A stretch of 64,000 nt of DNA, taken from positions 16,543 through 80,542 of the forward strand of contig JAXGGA010005179.1 in the NCBI GenBank assembly GCA_038373865.1, given 5' to 3'. This DNA is from Uloborus plumipes (Eukaryota > Arthropoda > Arachnida > Araneae > Uloboridae). The notes under the pieces are model-generated. The model made no database searches. It was given only the letters and a program-made list of their open reading frames with translations, and was not told the origin of the DNA. Each line of letters starts with the position of its first letter. The stretch's first letter is position 1. A program made the translations under genes and the position numbers. Positions 32,739-46,476 of the stretch are shown in pieces.

Positions 32739-33670
32739 GTAGGAGAATGAAGCAAAATGAAATGATAAACTTTTTTCACAGTTTGCAGTGCCACCTATCT
32801 AACAATATTTTAACTTAGGTCCGAGACAAATAGTCCGATTCCTGTAAAAAAATAAATAGCTCCAAAGATCAACGAAAGCATTATGCAAGTAATTTTCAAA
32901 ATTTGACACCTTTATTGTAATATTCGTGATTTTTCAAAAATATTTTTTGTGATAATAAAATAATAAAAATTTTGGAATTGTCTGTTTAACTATTAGTTGA
33001 GATCTACTGATGTCCAGTGCAGTCCTTATTTATGTGTTTATATTAGGCAAGTTTTTATTTTAAATGCTCAATGAATTTCAATGAAACTTGTAAAGTGCGT
33101 GCGGGTGCAAAGCGAATAGGGCAAGGTGAAATAGTTCATTTCGTTGGTTTATGCATTCATTTACTAAATTACGCATATATTTCTTCATTTATTAATTTAT
33201 TCACTTTTATTTATTAATTAACTTATTTTATTAATTCATTCCCTTATTTTGTTATTCATTCTCTATTTTATTCACTCATTACTTTTTCTCATATTTTAAT
33301 TCATTTATTTGATTATTTATTTATTCACTTATTTTTTTCTTAACAAGTCAGTTATTCATTCATTTGATGAAAACCACTCCAAGTCATCAAATAGAAAATG
33401 TTTCATTGAAAAAAAAAAGGTGTATTTTTCTCTTTGCCCCATAGTTTTTTGAGGTGAAACATTTCCATTTTTTTTTTTTTCTTTTTTTTTTTTTTTTGTG
33501 GGCGCAAAATAACTGCCAAAAATAAGAAATAACATTTCAACGATAGTTGTATTACAACATACATTGTTCCTTCTTTATGCATACACTGATTTTTAGAACC
33601 CATTTCCAACTTGTTCATTTTGAAATAGGTGCCGTACCTTAACTATTTCACTTTGCCCCACATTGCCCTA
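32739..33670. mobile_element. GGGGCAAAGTGAAAT-family element, reversed copy without insertions
   Basis: Ends gtaggagaatgaagc and tttcactttgccccacattgcccta. The reverse complement aligns with 13351-15192 minus its nested mariner. Shared inner landmarks include ctactgatgtccagtgcagtcc (33005), aaatcacgaatattacaataaagg (reverse, 32910) and the ATTTATTCATT-rich stretch 33160-33360. It preserves the uninterrupted insertion site of the mariner in the other copy. Confidence 0.88.
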
Positions 33671-33880
33671 AACATTTCTGCTCACAAAATTTCTGATAAC
33701 ATTAAAATATTTTTTTCCCATTCTGTATCAAACTCAGAGATTTCAAATGATTTAAAAGAAAGTCAAAAAACAAAGTTTGTGGCACAGAATACATGACTGC
33801 ATTTCTAGCTCAATCGGTCTTGCCTTGCGGAGGGGTCGTTTTAAAGTAAGAAAACACTTCAGGTATGGGTTTACATGCAC
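33671..33880. other. orcokinin intron 1, short unassigned stretch
   Basis: No repeat or ORF recognised. It ends in the left target duplication acatgcac. Confidence 0.5.
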
Positions 33881-34916
33881 TAGGGGTGCGACATCAAAGG
33901 TAAAACATCGATGTTTCAAGAGATCGATGTTAAAAAATTAAGACATCGATGGTATTGATACATTAACCAAAAAGCAAAGATGTTTTCAAACATCGATGTT
34001 TAGAAACATCGATCTTCTTTTTTTTTTTTTAAATTGCTTACACCTTTGAAAGTACAGTAATACCCCATTGCGCATCTTTCTATCACTCAATTAGTTTTAT
34101 CTTTTGTCTTCGGAAAAGCATCAACCGTATGATATCGATGTCAATTGTAGAAAACTTTTAACGAGATAGATACTGTAACTATTGATTAACTGCGTAACTT
34201 TTTTCTGTCGCATATTTTTATGGAACTTTTTTTGCTGAAATGTTAAACATAATAATAAAAAAAAAAAAAAAAAAAAAAAAATTCAGACGCAAAGCAACTG
34301 TGTTTGAAAATCACTCACCGTAAATCATCGTTAGTAATTTTTAAAAAAATTGATTTTTTCAGAAATGTAAAACAAACATCGAAAAGAAATAAAAACATTG
34401 AACGTAAAACAGAAACGCCGATTATTAAAAGACATCGACCGTTGAACATCGACAAAGACTGTCAAAAACGTCTTCTAACGAGATTGATAGTGTAACGGCT
34501 GATTAACGACATAACTTTTGTCTGCATATATTTATGAAATTTATTTTTGATGAATTTTAAACATCGACATAAAAAAAGTAAAATAAAATAAATTAAATAA
34601 AAAAGAAAAAAAAAAGTTCGAAAGCAAATTAGGCATATTTCAGAAACATCGAGAACAGCACATCGATAATAATCACAGAAAATGTTTTCCAATGAGATAA
34701 ATACTGAAACTTCTGATTTGAGATGAAAACTTCTTAATAGGGTCTGCTTATCGCAGATTTTTATCAAACTTTTTCTGCCGGCTTATAAAACATCGACATC
34801 GAAAAAAACATCGACGTTGAAAAAATATCGACCCTCAAATATCGAAGGTAAAAACATCGATGTTTCAGCAAAAACATCGATATTTCCAAAACATCCACAT
34901 CGATGTCACAGCCCTA
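33881..34916. mobile_element. hAT-type non-autonomous element with a dense CATCGATG motif array, 1.04 kb
   Basis: Ends TAGGGGTGCGACATC and gatgtcacagcccta, flanked by a perfect 8-bp duplication acatgcac (33873-33880, 34917-34924). Many copies of acatcgatgtt or close variants (acatcgac, acatcgaa) crowd the terminal ~140 bp on each side, and others lie scattered inside. Internal A tracts occur at 34256-34280. No transposase. Confidence 0.95.
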
Positions 34917-34924
34917 ACATGCAC

Positions 34925-37900
34925 GTTAACTTGAAATACATTTTGCCAGGAATTTATAAGATCTTTCAGTTATTATCTATCAGGATGTTATAAGTATTTT
35001 TTCCTCATCCTCCTGACTCTAAACTAGTACCGGGCATATAACAGTAGTCCAAATGCTCCATTTAACCTTTTACTTTACCAACACTTATGTAACAAAGTAA
35101 TGTCTGTCCATGAAAGCCGCCCCTGGTACTCGCGAACAGTTCTACTTAGAAAAGGGTAGATGGGTTGTGGGTGATAACTTTCCGAAGTTTTCAATTTAAA
35201 ACTTGCATTAGCTGTCTTTTTGACATATGCAACTAAAAATTTTTGAATAATAAATGTGGATTACCCCCCCCCCTTCCATTTAAGCCGAAATTCCTTTGTT
35301 CTGTTTATATTCTTTTAATTTAGCGTAGAAAAACAACTGAACAACAAAAAATGTAAGAAAGCACTATCATGACATAACTAATTACTATGACCATTAAAGC
35401 TTATTAATTTTGCTTTCATACAAAGTTTAATTGAAGTAAAGAACATTAAGAGTTTTATTTAAGTTTCATTAGTAGAAAAAGATTTTTTTCTAACTTTTTT
35501 GTAACTTTTTCATGTTTGGTTGTACTTAAAGAGATAATATACTTATCTCATAAATGATTAATTTTTAACTAGAATTTAAAATTACTTCAAAAAGAATTCT
35601 GAATGAGCCCAAAATTTTAAATTTGCTGTCAAGAAAGGAGCATTTTTCATTCTTATATGAAATTATACTAAATATTACTTTATGTACGTCATTTTTTTTC
35701 AATGTGTATTTAAAAACCGTTAGCAACGTCATTTCCTTTTGTCCGCTTTCCTTTCTATTTTTTCATGCTCTTTTTTTCGATATATTTTATTTGCCGTTGC
35801 TGAAGAAAATTACGATTATATATTAGTCATTTATTTTAAAATATTTACGTCGCTCACAAAATTCGCTTAGTTTCTTTTTTATCTGAATTAAATTTCTGAT
35901 TATCTCTCTGTTAATATTTTTTTAGTTTTTGCAGCATTAAAAACTACAAGCTGACTTGTGCGACGCATTCGCACTTAAGTAATTCAAAATTTGCTTTTAA
36001 AAAAAATTGCAAAGAACAGCAAAAATGTGAGTTATTGTTTATTTTTCGCTGCTAGCGATGAAAAAAATATTTAGAATGATGTCGTTTTGAATTTTGATGA
36101 AATGCTACTAAAGTTATAGCATGCATGGTTTTAACAAACATACATCAAAATTCTTTAAAAGTAAAAATGCTGAACTGTATATTTACCCTATTTATCGATA
36201 CCAAAAAGTGTATGAATTTAAGATATGTATTACTTCAAATTTACGTACACGCATCTATTCTTTTGAGTTACTAAAAATATATCAAATTTTTAAAAGGGGA
36301 GAAATTATACCGTGTGCACGTTAGACTTTTTTTTCTTCATTTAATCATTCGTCATCTTTCCCATTTACTCATATGAATACCCTTAAAGCAGCACATTCTC
36401 ATTAAAACAACGTATTGTAACAAAAAGTGATAACAAATACGAATGACATAAAATTTTATTGATCATATAGAACTCACGAGAAATCATTTTGGTAAAACCC
36501 TCCCCGAAATAAAAGACTGGTTACGGCCCCTGTCCCACAAATATCTATAATCCCCCAAATATGCACAACGAAACTTTCGGCAGTTAAAAACAATTGTGAG
36601 CTTCGCCCTGCTTTTTTTATTTTTCTTTGATTAAACTAGGTAGCTTCGTTATTGGGAAGGTTTTTTTTTACTTGACATTGATGTTTTTCTTTTATGCACC
36701 TCATATAGCAGAATTTTTCTGAACTTTAAATGAAACGGAATTTGAAATGAATACTTGGCATTCGATGATGAAATCATTTTTTTTTTTTTTTTCTAAATGA
36801 TTTTCCATTCTAGCAGACTACGGCGGGTTACTCTGTCGGTAACCGAAAATTAGCAGAGATGCCTATAAATAAAACGAATGCTTCCATTTCAGTTCACTTT
36901 CAGGTTACTAATCATTTTTAGCTGCTTTAAATAACCTTTCATTTTACTTAGCAATAAATTCTCTTGAAATAAAAGTAACATTCGGCGCGGTCTCGACTCA
37001 TTCCAGTTGCATGAAACTTGACGTGGAGATTTACTTGGAAAAATGATTACCCTCACCCGTCGATGAATGTTGCTTTCCTTCGAAGTTATGACTTAATGTA
37101 TGCTACGACTATTTTCTTTAAAACATTCCCCTCCGTTCAGATTGACAATCACTATGGGATTAAAATATAATTTTGAAAAATATATGGATAAAAATCTATC
37201 TAATTAGTTTTATGAGTTTTAAACTTCATGCTCATTTGTTATTTTAGTTTCCTTTAAGTTAACGTTTGGAAAAATGCAAAATACGTTTTGGGCTGATTTT
37301 TTTATTATTGGTGTGCTGATTTTGAAAATGACCTGTTTCCCCATGACATCAGGATTTTTTGTAAAAATGATTTTTTTTTTAAAATCTTTTTGCTGAAATT
37401 TTCCATCTCAAAAGGTATTTTCTCAAACAATTTTTCTGGAAAAAGTGGGGTATTTTTCATCTAAATATATAGAAAATATCCTATTATAGGTGTATTGATA
37501 GCTTACGTATTGATTCTTCTGCAATCAATTACTTTTTATCAGTCTAAACGTATAAAGAGAGTCAAAAATGTCAAATTTCGCTCATCCACTGAGCAAAAAA
37601 AAAAAAAAAAGGCTAGATTTCAGGAATAAAAATCTTTCAGGAAAAAAAGTAAAACCGTTTGGGCGTACAGAATATAAATGTAGAAAATCTACTAAATTTC
37701 ATCTAAATCCAAAATGATATGCCACGAAATTTTTTAAAATTTGTTGATTTTATATGGAATGAAATTGTAGCCAGATTGCACGAACCTCCTTTGGAAGAGA
37801 AAAAATTTCCAAGTTCTCTTGAGTTTAAGGTTTTTTCATCGAATTAATTTTTCCAGATTCTTGCAGGAAATCACAAACTAATGAACGAATGACCAAGAGG

Positions 37901-38102
37901 AGCGAATAATGTGTATGGAAGTTTTAAACAAATTTCGATCAGCAAAAATTAAAACAAAAAAGATTTATCTTTACATAGTTTGATGTCCAGTCTTACTTTA
38001 ACTCCTTCCGGTTTTACCCGTATGCCGTACGGGAACGGTTTTCAGGCCTTTACTGACTTGTCAGTACGCCGTACGTGCAATCTGATTTCTATTTCGCTTT
38101 CA
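34925..38102. other. orcokinin intron 1 stretch, no gene seen
   Basis: AT-rich. At 37998-38090 a TTAA-ctccttccgg junction and atgccgtacggg / acgccgtacgtg strings match the inner right part of the 57363-57772 piggyBac-type MITE, so a broken relative is likely. Nothing else could be delimited. Confidence 0.45.
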
Positions 38103-38450
38103 CACTAAAAAAGTGCATGTTGTTTTTACAGTATAACACAGTTAATTTTATAGTAATAAACTGTAAAAATCTCTCATTTCATCGTAATAAGCTGTAAAAA
38201 TGCTAATTTTACAGTACTAAACTGTAAAATTACTAATTTTACAGTTCATTACCGTGCATTTTAGAATTTTAATCTGGAACCTCTGCTGCCAGTATTATAC
38301 TGTTGTTTTTGCAGTATAATATTGCTAAATTTTACAGCAATAAACTGTAAAACTGCAAGTTTTACAGTTTATTACTGTGCATTTTGCAGTTTTAAATTGG
38401 AACCTCGGCTGCCAGTATTGTACTGTAAAACCAGTTCCTTTTTTGCAGTG
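38103..38450. mobile_element. TACAGTATAA-family MITE, copy 1
   Basis: Ends cactaaaaaagtgcatgttg and ccttttttgcagtg. The interior is built of repeated hairpin-like units (actgtaaaattactaattttacagtt). It contains two ggaacctc-gctgccagtatt blocks, a landmark found in all four copies. Confidence 0.85.
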
Positions 38451-38768
38451 CAGTTTTGAGAGTATCTTTTCTATTTTCAGTAACAAGTTATTCGTATAGG
38501 AATAGTTGCCCAATACATGATAGTTTGCAGTCAAAAAGCGCGGGTAAAATTAGGATGAGCAAAAAAATGCAATAAAAAAATATGATAGGTTTTGGTCCGA
38601 ATTCTGAGAAAAACAACAAGCGAAACTGTTAAAGAATTAATCTATTGCAAACTATAGTACGATATTTATTTCATCCGTTACTCGAAATGTTGTTATTGTT
38701 GTTGCTGTCTTGTACCAGCTAGGCTGCAAATTTGGAATGCACTGCTTTAACTATTCCAACTGTACACG

Positions 38769-40885
38769 TAGGGTGGTCACAAAAAGTCAATTTTCGAATT
38801 TCTTTTGCGGCATCCCCCTAAAATGTGCCAATAGGCTAGAAAATGAGATTTGCAAAGTTTTAGCTTAATCAGATAATATTAACACGTGCCGCAAAGAGTT
38901 TAAAGTTAAGAAAAACAGCGATTTTTAGCCAAAAATTGTAGTTTTTACTTTGTAAAACCAAAACTACTGATCCTAGAAGCTATATTTTGGTCTCATTTTG
39001 TAGGAAATTTTATTTTCTTTAAGCCTAATCTTATTTAAAGTTTCGAAAAAAATGATTACATATTTTTCAGAATTTTCACAAGTCAGGCTGCAACGCAAAT
39101 CCTCGAAATTACAAGTGTTATGGGGAAATTTTTTTTTCAACTAATCTTTTGAGGCACCCCCCTAAAATGTGCCAATAGACTAGAAAATGAGATTTGAAAA
39201 GTTTTAGCTTAATCGGATATTATTAACACGTGCCTTAAAATGGGTAAAGTTACGAAAAACAGCGATTTTTAGCCAAAAATCGTAGTTTTTCCTCTGTAAA
39301 ACCAAAACTATTCATCTTAGAAACTTTATTTTGGTCTCATTTTGTAGGAAATTTCATTCTCGTTAAGTGCTATCCTATTCATTTTTGCTATCATGTCCAA
39401 AGTATTTATTTGGTATTTTTCAGGTTAAATCGTAGAGAAATAAGAAAGTTTCATGTAAAAACCTAAAAGCATTACAATATTTTACATTTATTTGCTTATT
39501 GATGAATTTACTTTGTCAATTAAAAAAGGGTTATTTTCGCGGTACTTTAGAAATAAATGAAACAAATTTCTGTGTTAAAATAGAGGATTTAAGGGGTTAA
39601 GACGGAAAGCAAAGAGTTAAAATGACAATAAAAGCAGCCTAGGGACGATTACAATATATACCCCTATAAATCGTGTAAAAACCAATTTTATACTAAAGCT
39701 AAAAAGACAGTAAATAGTTTAATGATGTTCCATGACACAGCTGAAAGAGGTGTAAAATTAATTTCAGGCTTCAGAAATAATTCAGTAAAATTAATTTCAG
39801 GTTTTTCCTCTTTGACGAAAGACAAAGAGCAACGGTAGCTTTTATTACAAGTTAATGATGTATGCTAAATGTAGTCACAGTTTCCTCATTTATCAAAAGG
39901 TATCCCATCCAAGCTATTAGCAACTTAATCTGTATGTAAAGAGTAGTAAAATGATGTTATATAATTTAACAGTATAAGTATAAAGGTGCATTAAAGCTTT
40001 TATTGTCATTTTAATTCTTTGATTTCCGTCTTAACCCCTTAATTCCTCTAACTACTTTAACACAGAAATTTGTTTCATTTATTTCTGAAGTACCGCGAAA
40101 ATACCCCTTTTTTAATTGACAAAGTAAATCCAACAATAAGCAAATAAATGTAAATTATTGTAATGCTTTTAGGTTTTTGTATGAAACTTTCTTATTTTTG
40201 ATGTACTCTACGATTTAACCTGAAAAATACCAAATAAATACTTTGGACATGATAGCAAAAATGAATAGGATAGCACTTAACTAGAATAAAATTTCCTACA
40301 AAATGAGACCAAAATAAAGTTTCTAAGATGAATAGTTTTGGTTTTACAGAGGAAAAATTACGATTTTTGGGTAAAAATCGCTGTTTTTCGTAACTTTACC
40401 CACTTTGAGGCACGTGTTAATATTATCCGATTAAGCTAAAACTTTTCAAATTTCATTTTCTAGTCTATTGGCACATTTTAGGGGGGTGCCTCAAAAGGTT
40501 AGTTGAAAAAAAAATTTCCCCATGTTACTTGCAATTTTGAGGATTTGCGTTGCAGCCTGACTTGTGAAAATTCTGAAAAATATTTAATCATTTTTTTCGA
40601 AACTTTAAATAAATTAGGCTTAAAGAAAATAAAATTTCCTACAAAATGAGACCAAAATAAAGCTTCTAGGATCAGTAGTTTTGGTTTTACAAAGTAAAAA
40701 CTACAATTTTTGGCTAAAAATAGCTGTTTTTCTTAACTTTACCCTTTTTGCGGCACGTGTTAATATTATCCGATTAAGCTAAAACTTTGCAAATCTCATT
40801 TTCCAGCCCATTGGCACATTTTAGGGGGGTGCCGCAAAAGATTAGTTGAAAAAAAAAATTCCCCATGTTACTTGTGACCACTGTA
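38769..40885. mobile_element. 2.1-kb foldback with tandem repeats in each arm
   Basis: The left arm begins gggtggtcacaaaaagtc. The right arm ends in its mirror (cttgtgaccact). Arms of about 880 bp pair up to about 39645 and 39990 around a 340-bp centre. Each arm also holds two direct copies of a ~345-bp unit (landmark cccctaaaatgtgccaatag at 38814 and 39160; mirrored at 40467 and 40812). The order is unit, unit, centre, inverted unit, inverted unit. No transposase found. Confidence 0.92.
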
Positions 40886-41023
40886 CAGTAATGTGGTGTA
40901 GAGTTTGACTTTCACAGTACACGCATGCCTTAAGGACACGTTTATAGGATAGGCAATCATGCACAGCACAACACATTCACATAAAGAAAGGACAAGGACA
41001 GGAGAGAGTATAAGTACATCCAT

Positions 41024-41099
41024 GCTCGAGCAGAGATTCGAACCTGGAGCCTTCTCATCCGGTTCAGACTTCTCTGACCACTAGAAAAGGTGGTCGGCA
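41024..41099 (-). repeat. tRNA-derived SINE head
   Basis: On the minus strand: A-box-like tctagtggtcagagaagtc, a tRNA-like middle, then the B box ggttcgaatctc. The minus-strand body continues leftward to about 40900 and resembles the SINE at 56597-56812 (catccatg before the B box, gacaggagagag). No intact acceptor stem, so not a tRNA gene. Confidence 0.8.
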
Positions 41100-41201
41100 C
41101 TCGGAATATTGCATGTCGATTACGAAACTCATCGAAATTTTCAGGTGTCATAACTTATTAACAGTTTTATTGGCTACTACGACATTATCATTAGATTCTT
41201 A

Positions 41202-41576
41202 CACTGCAAAAAATGAACTGTTGTTTTAACAGTATAACACTGGCAGCCGAGGTTCCAATTTAAAACTGCAAAATGCACAGTAATAAACTGCAAAAATAAC
41301 AATTTTTTACAGTTTTTAAACAGAACACTGTAACTTCTGTAAAACAGAACAGTTTTTACAGAATTTACTGCAGCAAACATTAGCTGTATTATACTTTAAA
41401 AACAACAGTATAATACTGGCAGCCGAAGTTTCAGCTTAGAACTGTATAATGCACAGTAATAAGCTGTAAAATTAGCAATTTTACAGTTTATCACTGTAAA
41501 ATTAGCAATTTTTACAGTTTATCACTGTAAAATTAGCTGCATTATACTGTAAAAACAACATTCATTTTTTACAGTG
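41202..41576. mobile_element. TACAGTATAA-family MITE, copy 2
   Basis: 375 bp flanked by TA on both sides. Ends cactgcaaaaaatgaactg and aacattcattttttacagtg. Repeated units of the tagcaattttacagtttatcactgtaaaat type fill the right half. Confidence 0.93.
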
Positions 41577-42855
41577 TACAAAATGGTTGGATAGTCAGTT
41601 TTATATGTTGCACCAATTTGAAAAGAGACAGAATATTACCTAAACACTTTATATTTCTGTCAATGCACATAAGAGCATTAGATGGGACATACGTGACATG
41701 CTTCACTGGTTCCGTAATGACTTTAAAACAACAATTAAACTTACAAAGCGTATTCATAACTCAATAAAAGAATTTCGATGCATCTTCTAGACTTAATGCA
41801 TTGAAAATCTCATTTTATGACAAGTTGACGAAGACAAAAAATGAGTTTCGAATCGGTTACTAACCTTTTAACATTCGTTTCTAACAAATGGCGACTAATT
41901 AAATGACTTGCATTATCATAATTCCGAAAATGTTGCCTCCGTAATCAGCCTTTCTCCTGAAATTAGCATATATTGAGAACTTCGTTTTGGTGCTAATTAG
42001 GTTGAAGTATTTTTTTTAAAGTTTTGTTTAATGACGCTTCGAAGCTAATCTGATTTTGAAATTTGCAGTAATTATTTGTTATGTGGTCTTACGGGAGCAA
42101 TCATATTTCCGTGTTTTAATTTGTTCAGTTAAACTGTTAAGACATTCGGTCTTATGATAAAAGTACATTGTTTTCCTTTGAAAATTTTTTGTTTTTAAAA
42201 ATTCAACTTTTTTTATATAACTTTCAAATTTAGCATGTTAAGTGCTTTTTGTTTTTTCTTCTAAAAATGAAAAGGAGCTATGAATCTCCGTATTATTTTC
42301 TGTTTCGTTTACACAAACTCCAACTTATTAACAATTTTAAAACCACTTTCATTTTCTCTCCTAATTATGATTTTCTAACCCTTTAATTGACTCTGTTGCA
42401 ATTCACTAATCGAGCATTTCAAGTTGGCACTTTCAACTGAAATTTTAACAATAAATTCGCGAATAATTTGCATAGTCTGTGGTCTTTCAATGCTCTAAAA
42501 CATGTAAGCAAGGAAATATTTTATAAATTGCTACTTAATAATAATTAGTTATCTTTCTGTCCAGTGGTACTCAAAATGTCCCACCCCTGCTCAAATTTAT
42601 CTTCCCACAGTTCATTAAAGCGCAGAAAATCACGAGCCAAGGCTTTCCAAAGTTTGAGAGAGTACAAGAGGGAAAACTTCAATGTGTAAAATTGATTACG
42701 GTAGATAAAATTCAATTTATTTAGCAAGACATTTTTCGCACTAGAAATAATAAGAAAAGTTTATATGACATCCGTATATACATTAATCTCAGAAAACCAT
42801 GATCTTCACAAATTGCCACATTTTTGATGTATTCTATAAAAAACAATAGATGCTA
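41577..42855. other. orcokinin intron 1 stretch, nothing recognised
   Basis: AT-rich between two MITE copies; only short, featureless ORFs. Confidence 0.5.
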
Positions 42856-43171
42856 CACTGAAAAAAAAATGAGCTGTTATGTTTACATTATAATACTGGC
42901 AGCCGAGGTTCCAATTTAAAACTGAAATGCTCAGTAATAAACTGTAAACTTTAGCTGTGTTATACTTTAAAAACAACAGCATAATACTGTTAGCAGAGGT
43001 TCCAGTTTAAAACTGTAAAATTCACGGTAATAAACTACAGCAATTTTACAGTTTATTACTGTAAAAGTAGTAATTTTGCAGTTTATTACTGTAAAATTAG
43101 CAATTTTTACAGTTTATTGCTATAAAATTAGCTGTATTATACTGTAAAAACAACATTCATTTTGTACAGTG
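42856..43171. mobile_element. TACAGTATAA-family MITE, copy 3
   Basis: 316 bp flanked by TA. Same ends and the same gcagccgaggttcc landmark; fewer internal hairpin units than copy 2. Confidence 0.93.
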
Positions 43172-45964
43172 TACACGTAGCATTGTAGATGTTCTTAGAT
43201 TTGTTTGACAACCCGGCTTGACTTATAGTTGAAACAGTCGTTAAATTATTTTAAGCAAACTATGTTTGTTGGTTTGTTTGTTTTAAATGTTCTTTAAAAA
43301 GTTTTTTAGATAAAATAATTAAAGTTAATTAGGATAAACACATTTTATGCATTTTTAATCTTATAAATTCAAAGGATTTCCACTGCATTGTTTTTCATCG
43401 CTTAAATAACCTCTCTGGTGTTGTTTGAAAACTGATGTTTGTAAGAAGTAAACGTGTTTAATTTTGTCCAGAATAAAATTTTAAGAACATAGTATAGTGT
43501 ATAGTGAAAGTTTAGAAAATTTGTTATTTATGCAAGTTTGTTGTACAAGGCATTTTTTTTTTTTTTTTTTTCAATTTTAAAAGAAATTAATGAAACAGCT
43601 ACGCAGGAGTTACAATAGCTGCATTATATCTATAGTAATTGCACAATCTTTTGATACCAAGCTGTTTCGGCTTATGTTTCTCAAAAATATGTAAAAAGCC
43701 TTTTTTCGTTCAAAATATTGGATATTTACCAAGCCGTATGGTATAAAAGATATCATCTAATCGTAGTAATTTTTTAAATATCTCTTAGTAGTGTCAGTAC
43801 ACAACTTTCCGCATGAAACTAATCCGGATCCTTTAAAGTTGGTGGTTTTTTCTTGAACCACCACAATGATCTCCCCTCTTCATAAACTTTCTTAAAGGTA
43901 TGTCGGTTTGACCAATCACTGAATGAACATCTAAGCACAATTTTCTTTTAAAAAATATAACATTAAAAACTAGCATTTGGCACATGACATTATGAATCTT
44001 TTAATGGATAAAAATAATCATTATAATTTTTTATTGTGAAAACTTCTAAGGTTCTCCGTCAGGTTTTTGGGGGGTTGAAATGAAAAAAAAAATTGCACCG
44101 ACTCAATGTATGAATCCCCCAATCAGTGGACAAATGCGCATTTTATACAAGTTTTCTTTTAGGAAATGTATGGGAAGTTTATGATACCAATTCATCTATG
44201 CAAAATAATAATATAATTACGAGCTGTTCTTTTTTTGGAGGATATTGCTTCAATGGTCGATTCAAAAAAATACATTTATAAACATTTGGCCACCATTTTT
44301 CTAAGTGTTGATACATTATGTTTTATTTATCATTGAATTGAAGTGAATTAAATTAAAAATGCTAATGCAAATACAATATTTTAAAGACAATTGTTTATTG
44401 GTATATTGATACTTAGATGTACCTACATTTTGCTATTTTTTTTTAATATGTAGCTTCATAAGATGTTTGGCAATGTTAAAGTTCTTTCCGGATACGTATT
44501 TTCTATACTAGACTAACATGCCGTGGAGATAACGACATGGTATTTCAAACTTTTAAGATTTTTCGAGCCCTGGCATTTATGCATATATTATTCCATTAAT
44601 CAAAATCCGTGGAGTTTCGTAGTTATTTTTAACTCACATTGTTTAACGATATTTTAATTCTCATTTTATATAAGCCTATCTATGCAGATTTAGAGTAAGA
44701 TTAAATTTTTAACACACCTTCGCTCTTCTCCATCACCATCGATAATCTTCAAAATAATTCAAAAATACTCTTTTGCATCTTTTACCTTGAAAGGCTAAAC
44801 ATTTCTTTTTATAAATGAACAAATTGCATCCGCTCTTAAACTATGAATACCCTAAACGACGCCTTGCTTCTTAAATTGCCCATTATAAAGTCCTCCAGCA
44901 TTGTTTTAATGCAACTGTGACGAATGGACTGCCCCATGAATATTCATTCACACAGCGCTCCTCCCTGCATATTTTCCGGTATCTCTAGTGGACTGAAGCT
45001 TAAGGGATTACGAAATACAATAGTCTATTAAGTTTTCACTCTTAAGAGTTTTTTTTTTTTCTACCCGCTAAAAGCCAAGAGCTATCTTTACGGAACGTCC
45101 AAAAAACTGAGTCTGCGTAACTGTTCTAATCTTTGGTATATTGGATGAATTATGCAGCTTTATCGACAATTTTTCCTACATTATTAGGGTGATTACTAAG
45201 GTTTAAATTAATCACATTGCTCTTGGATTTTTTTTTTCTTTCACTGCTTACAGCAGGTAAATTAAGACTTTTTTGTTTATAGTTCTAAACTATTGAAAAA
45301 ATAAAAATAAAATAAATATATTCTAATGTCATTTTTTCTTTGCTTAGCCCTGTTTCGAGCTGATAGTCCTTTTTTCTACGTAGACATCAGAAAATTACGC
45401 AATATATATCTAGTGCGTGATGCTGTTATTATTGTTGTAACTTTTCCCTCTTAATCTCTCTGAATCTTAATTAGGTAACAGTGCTGCTATATGTAACAAA
45501 AATATAAAAATATATCTGGCTTTTTCTCGTTTATGAATTCAAAAGGTTAGTGAATTTTTAAATGTCGCTCATAAATATCTTCTAAAAAAATAAATAAATT
45601 TCGAAACTCAGAAAAAATCAATCGATTTGTTTCTTGGCTTTTTCTAAGAGAGCTTTTTTTCATAGGACTACTTGGTTTCTAAAATAAAACACTAATAATT
45701 TTATTTAAAAACCTCAAAAAAGTGAATACAAATAACTATTTCATGTCATAACTGATAAGAGCCAGTCATTTTGCCTCCGAGCCTGCATGTCAGCCATGAC
45801 AGGGAAGTCGTGAGGCTCTATAATTCTTACTCCGTGGTTGGTCATTTTCCCACCGACCCACAGACGTGGTAAACATATTTGCATTCTTTTCATTTTGATT
45901 CAGTCATGTGCTTTTCTAAATAGTGTTAATGTTAAGTCTACGAGACATGGTATTTTCATTTTAA
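43172..45964. other. orcokinin intron 1 stretch, nothing recognised
   Basis: AT-rich, no delimited repeat and no credible ORF. Its right end is the TTAA of the next element. Confidence 0.5.
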
Positions 45965-46476
45965 CCCATTTATGCCCAAATTCTTTAACATTTATTTTCC
46001 CATTTTTATCTGCTTAAAACTCTTATTTGGAATGGTTTACATACAGTTTAGGCTTAAAATAGTTCGCCGTTGCCATAGTCATTAAGTTATTTAACGTCCT
46101 GTTCATGGGATATTTTGCAGATATGTGAACAAAACACAACCTTACTTTACTTTTCTTTCGCAAAGTAACATTACAGAAGGCATCTGTGATCAATTTTAAG
46201 CAAATCATTTTAAAATAGTTTAATTTTATGAAAAATAAGTTTGCAAAAAAAGGCTTACTGTCTGTGGCTACCCATGCTGGATCGTTGCTTGACTGATTTG
46301 TCTGCAAATAGCTGTCAATAAATAAACTCTGATATCCAAATAGTGGCTCTAACTGGTTTTCGCAAGGACTATTTAACTTGTGAAAAACAGCTTTAGTAAT
46401 ATGATATACCCATTACTGGTTTTTATATGCAGTAACTAACAAGCGTCCCGTTTTTAGGCTACTGGGAATAAATGGG
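45965..46476. mobile_element. piggyBac-type MITE, 512 bp
   Basis: Flanked by TTAA (45961-45964, 46477-46480). Ends CCCATTTATGCCCA and actgggaataaatggg are inverted repeats. A 94-codon minus-strand ORF inside (46023-46307) does not resemble a piggyBac transposase. Confidence 0.9.

Noticed and set aside
33403..33618. 71-codon minus-strand ORF with a poly-lysine run
   Set aside because: The lysines come from a poly-T tract in a repeat; it lies inside the 32739-33670 element.
46023..46307. 94-codon minus-strand ORF as piggyBac transposase
   Set aside because: Lacks any recognisable transposase motif and is too short; the host element is a MITE.
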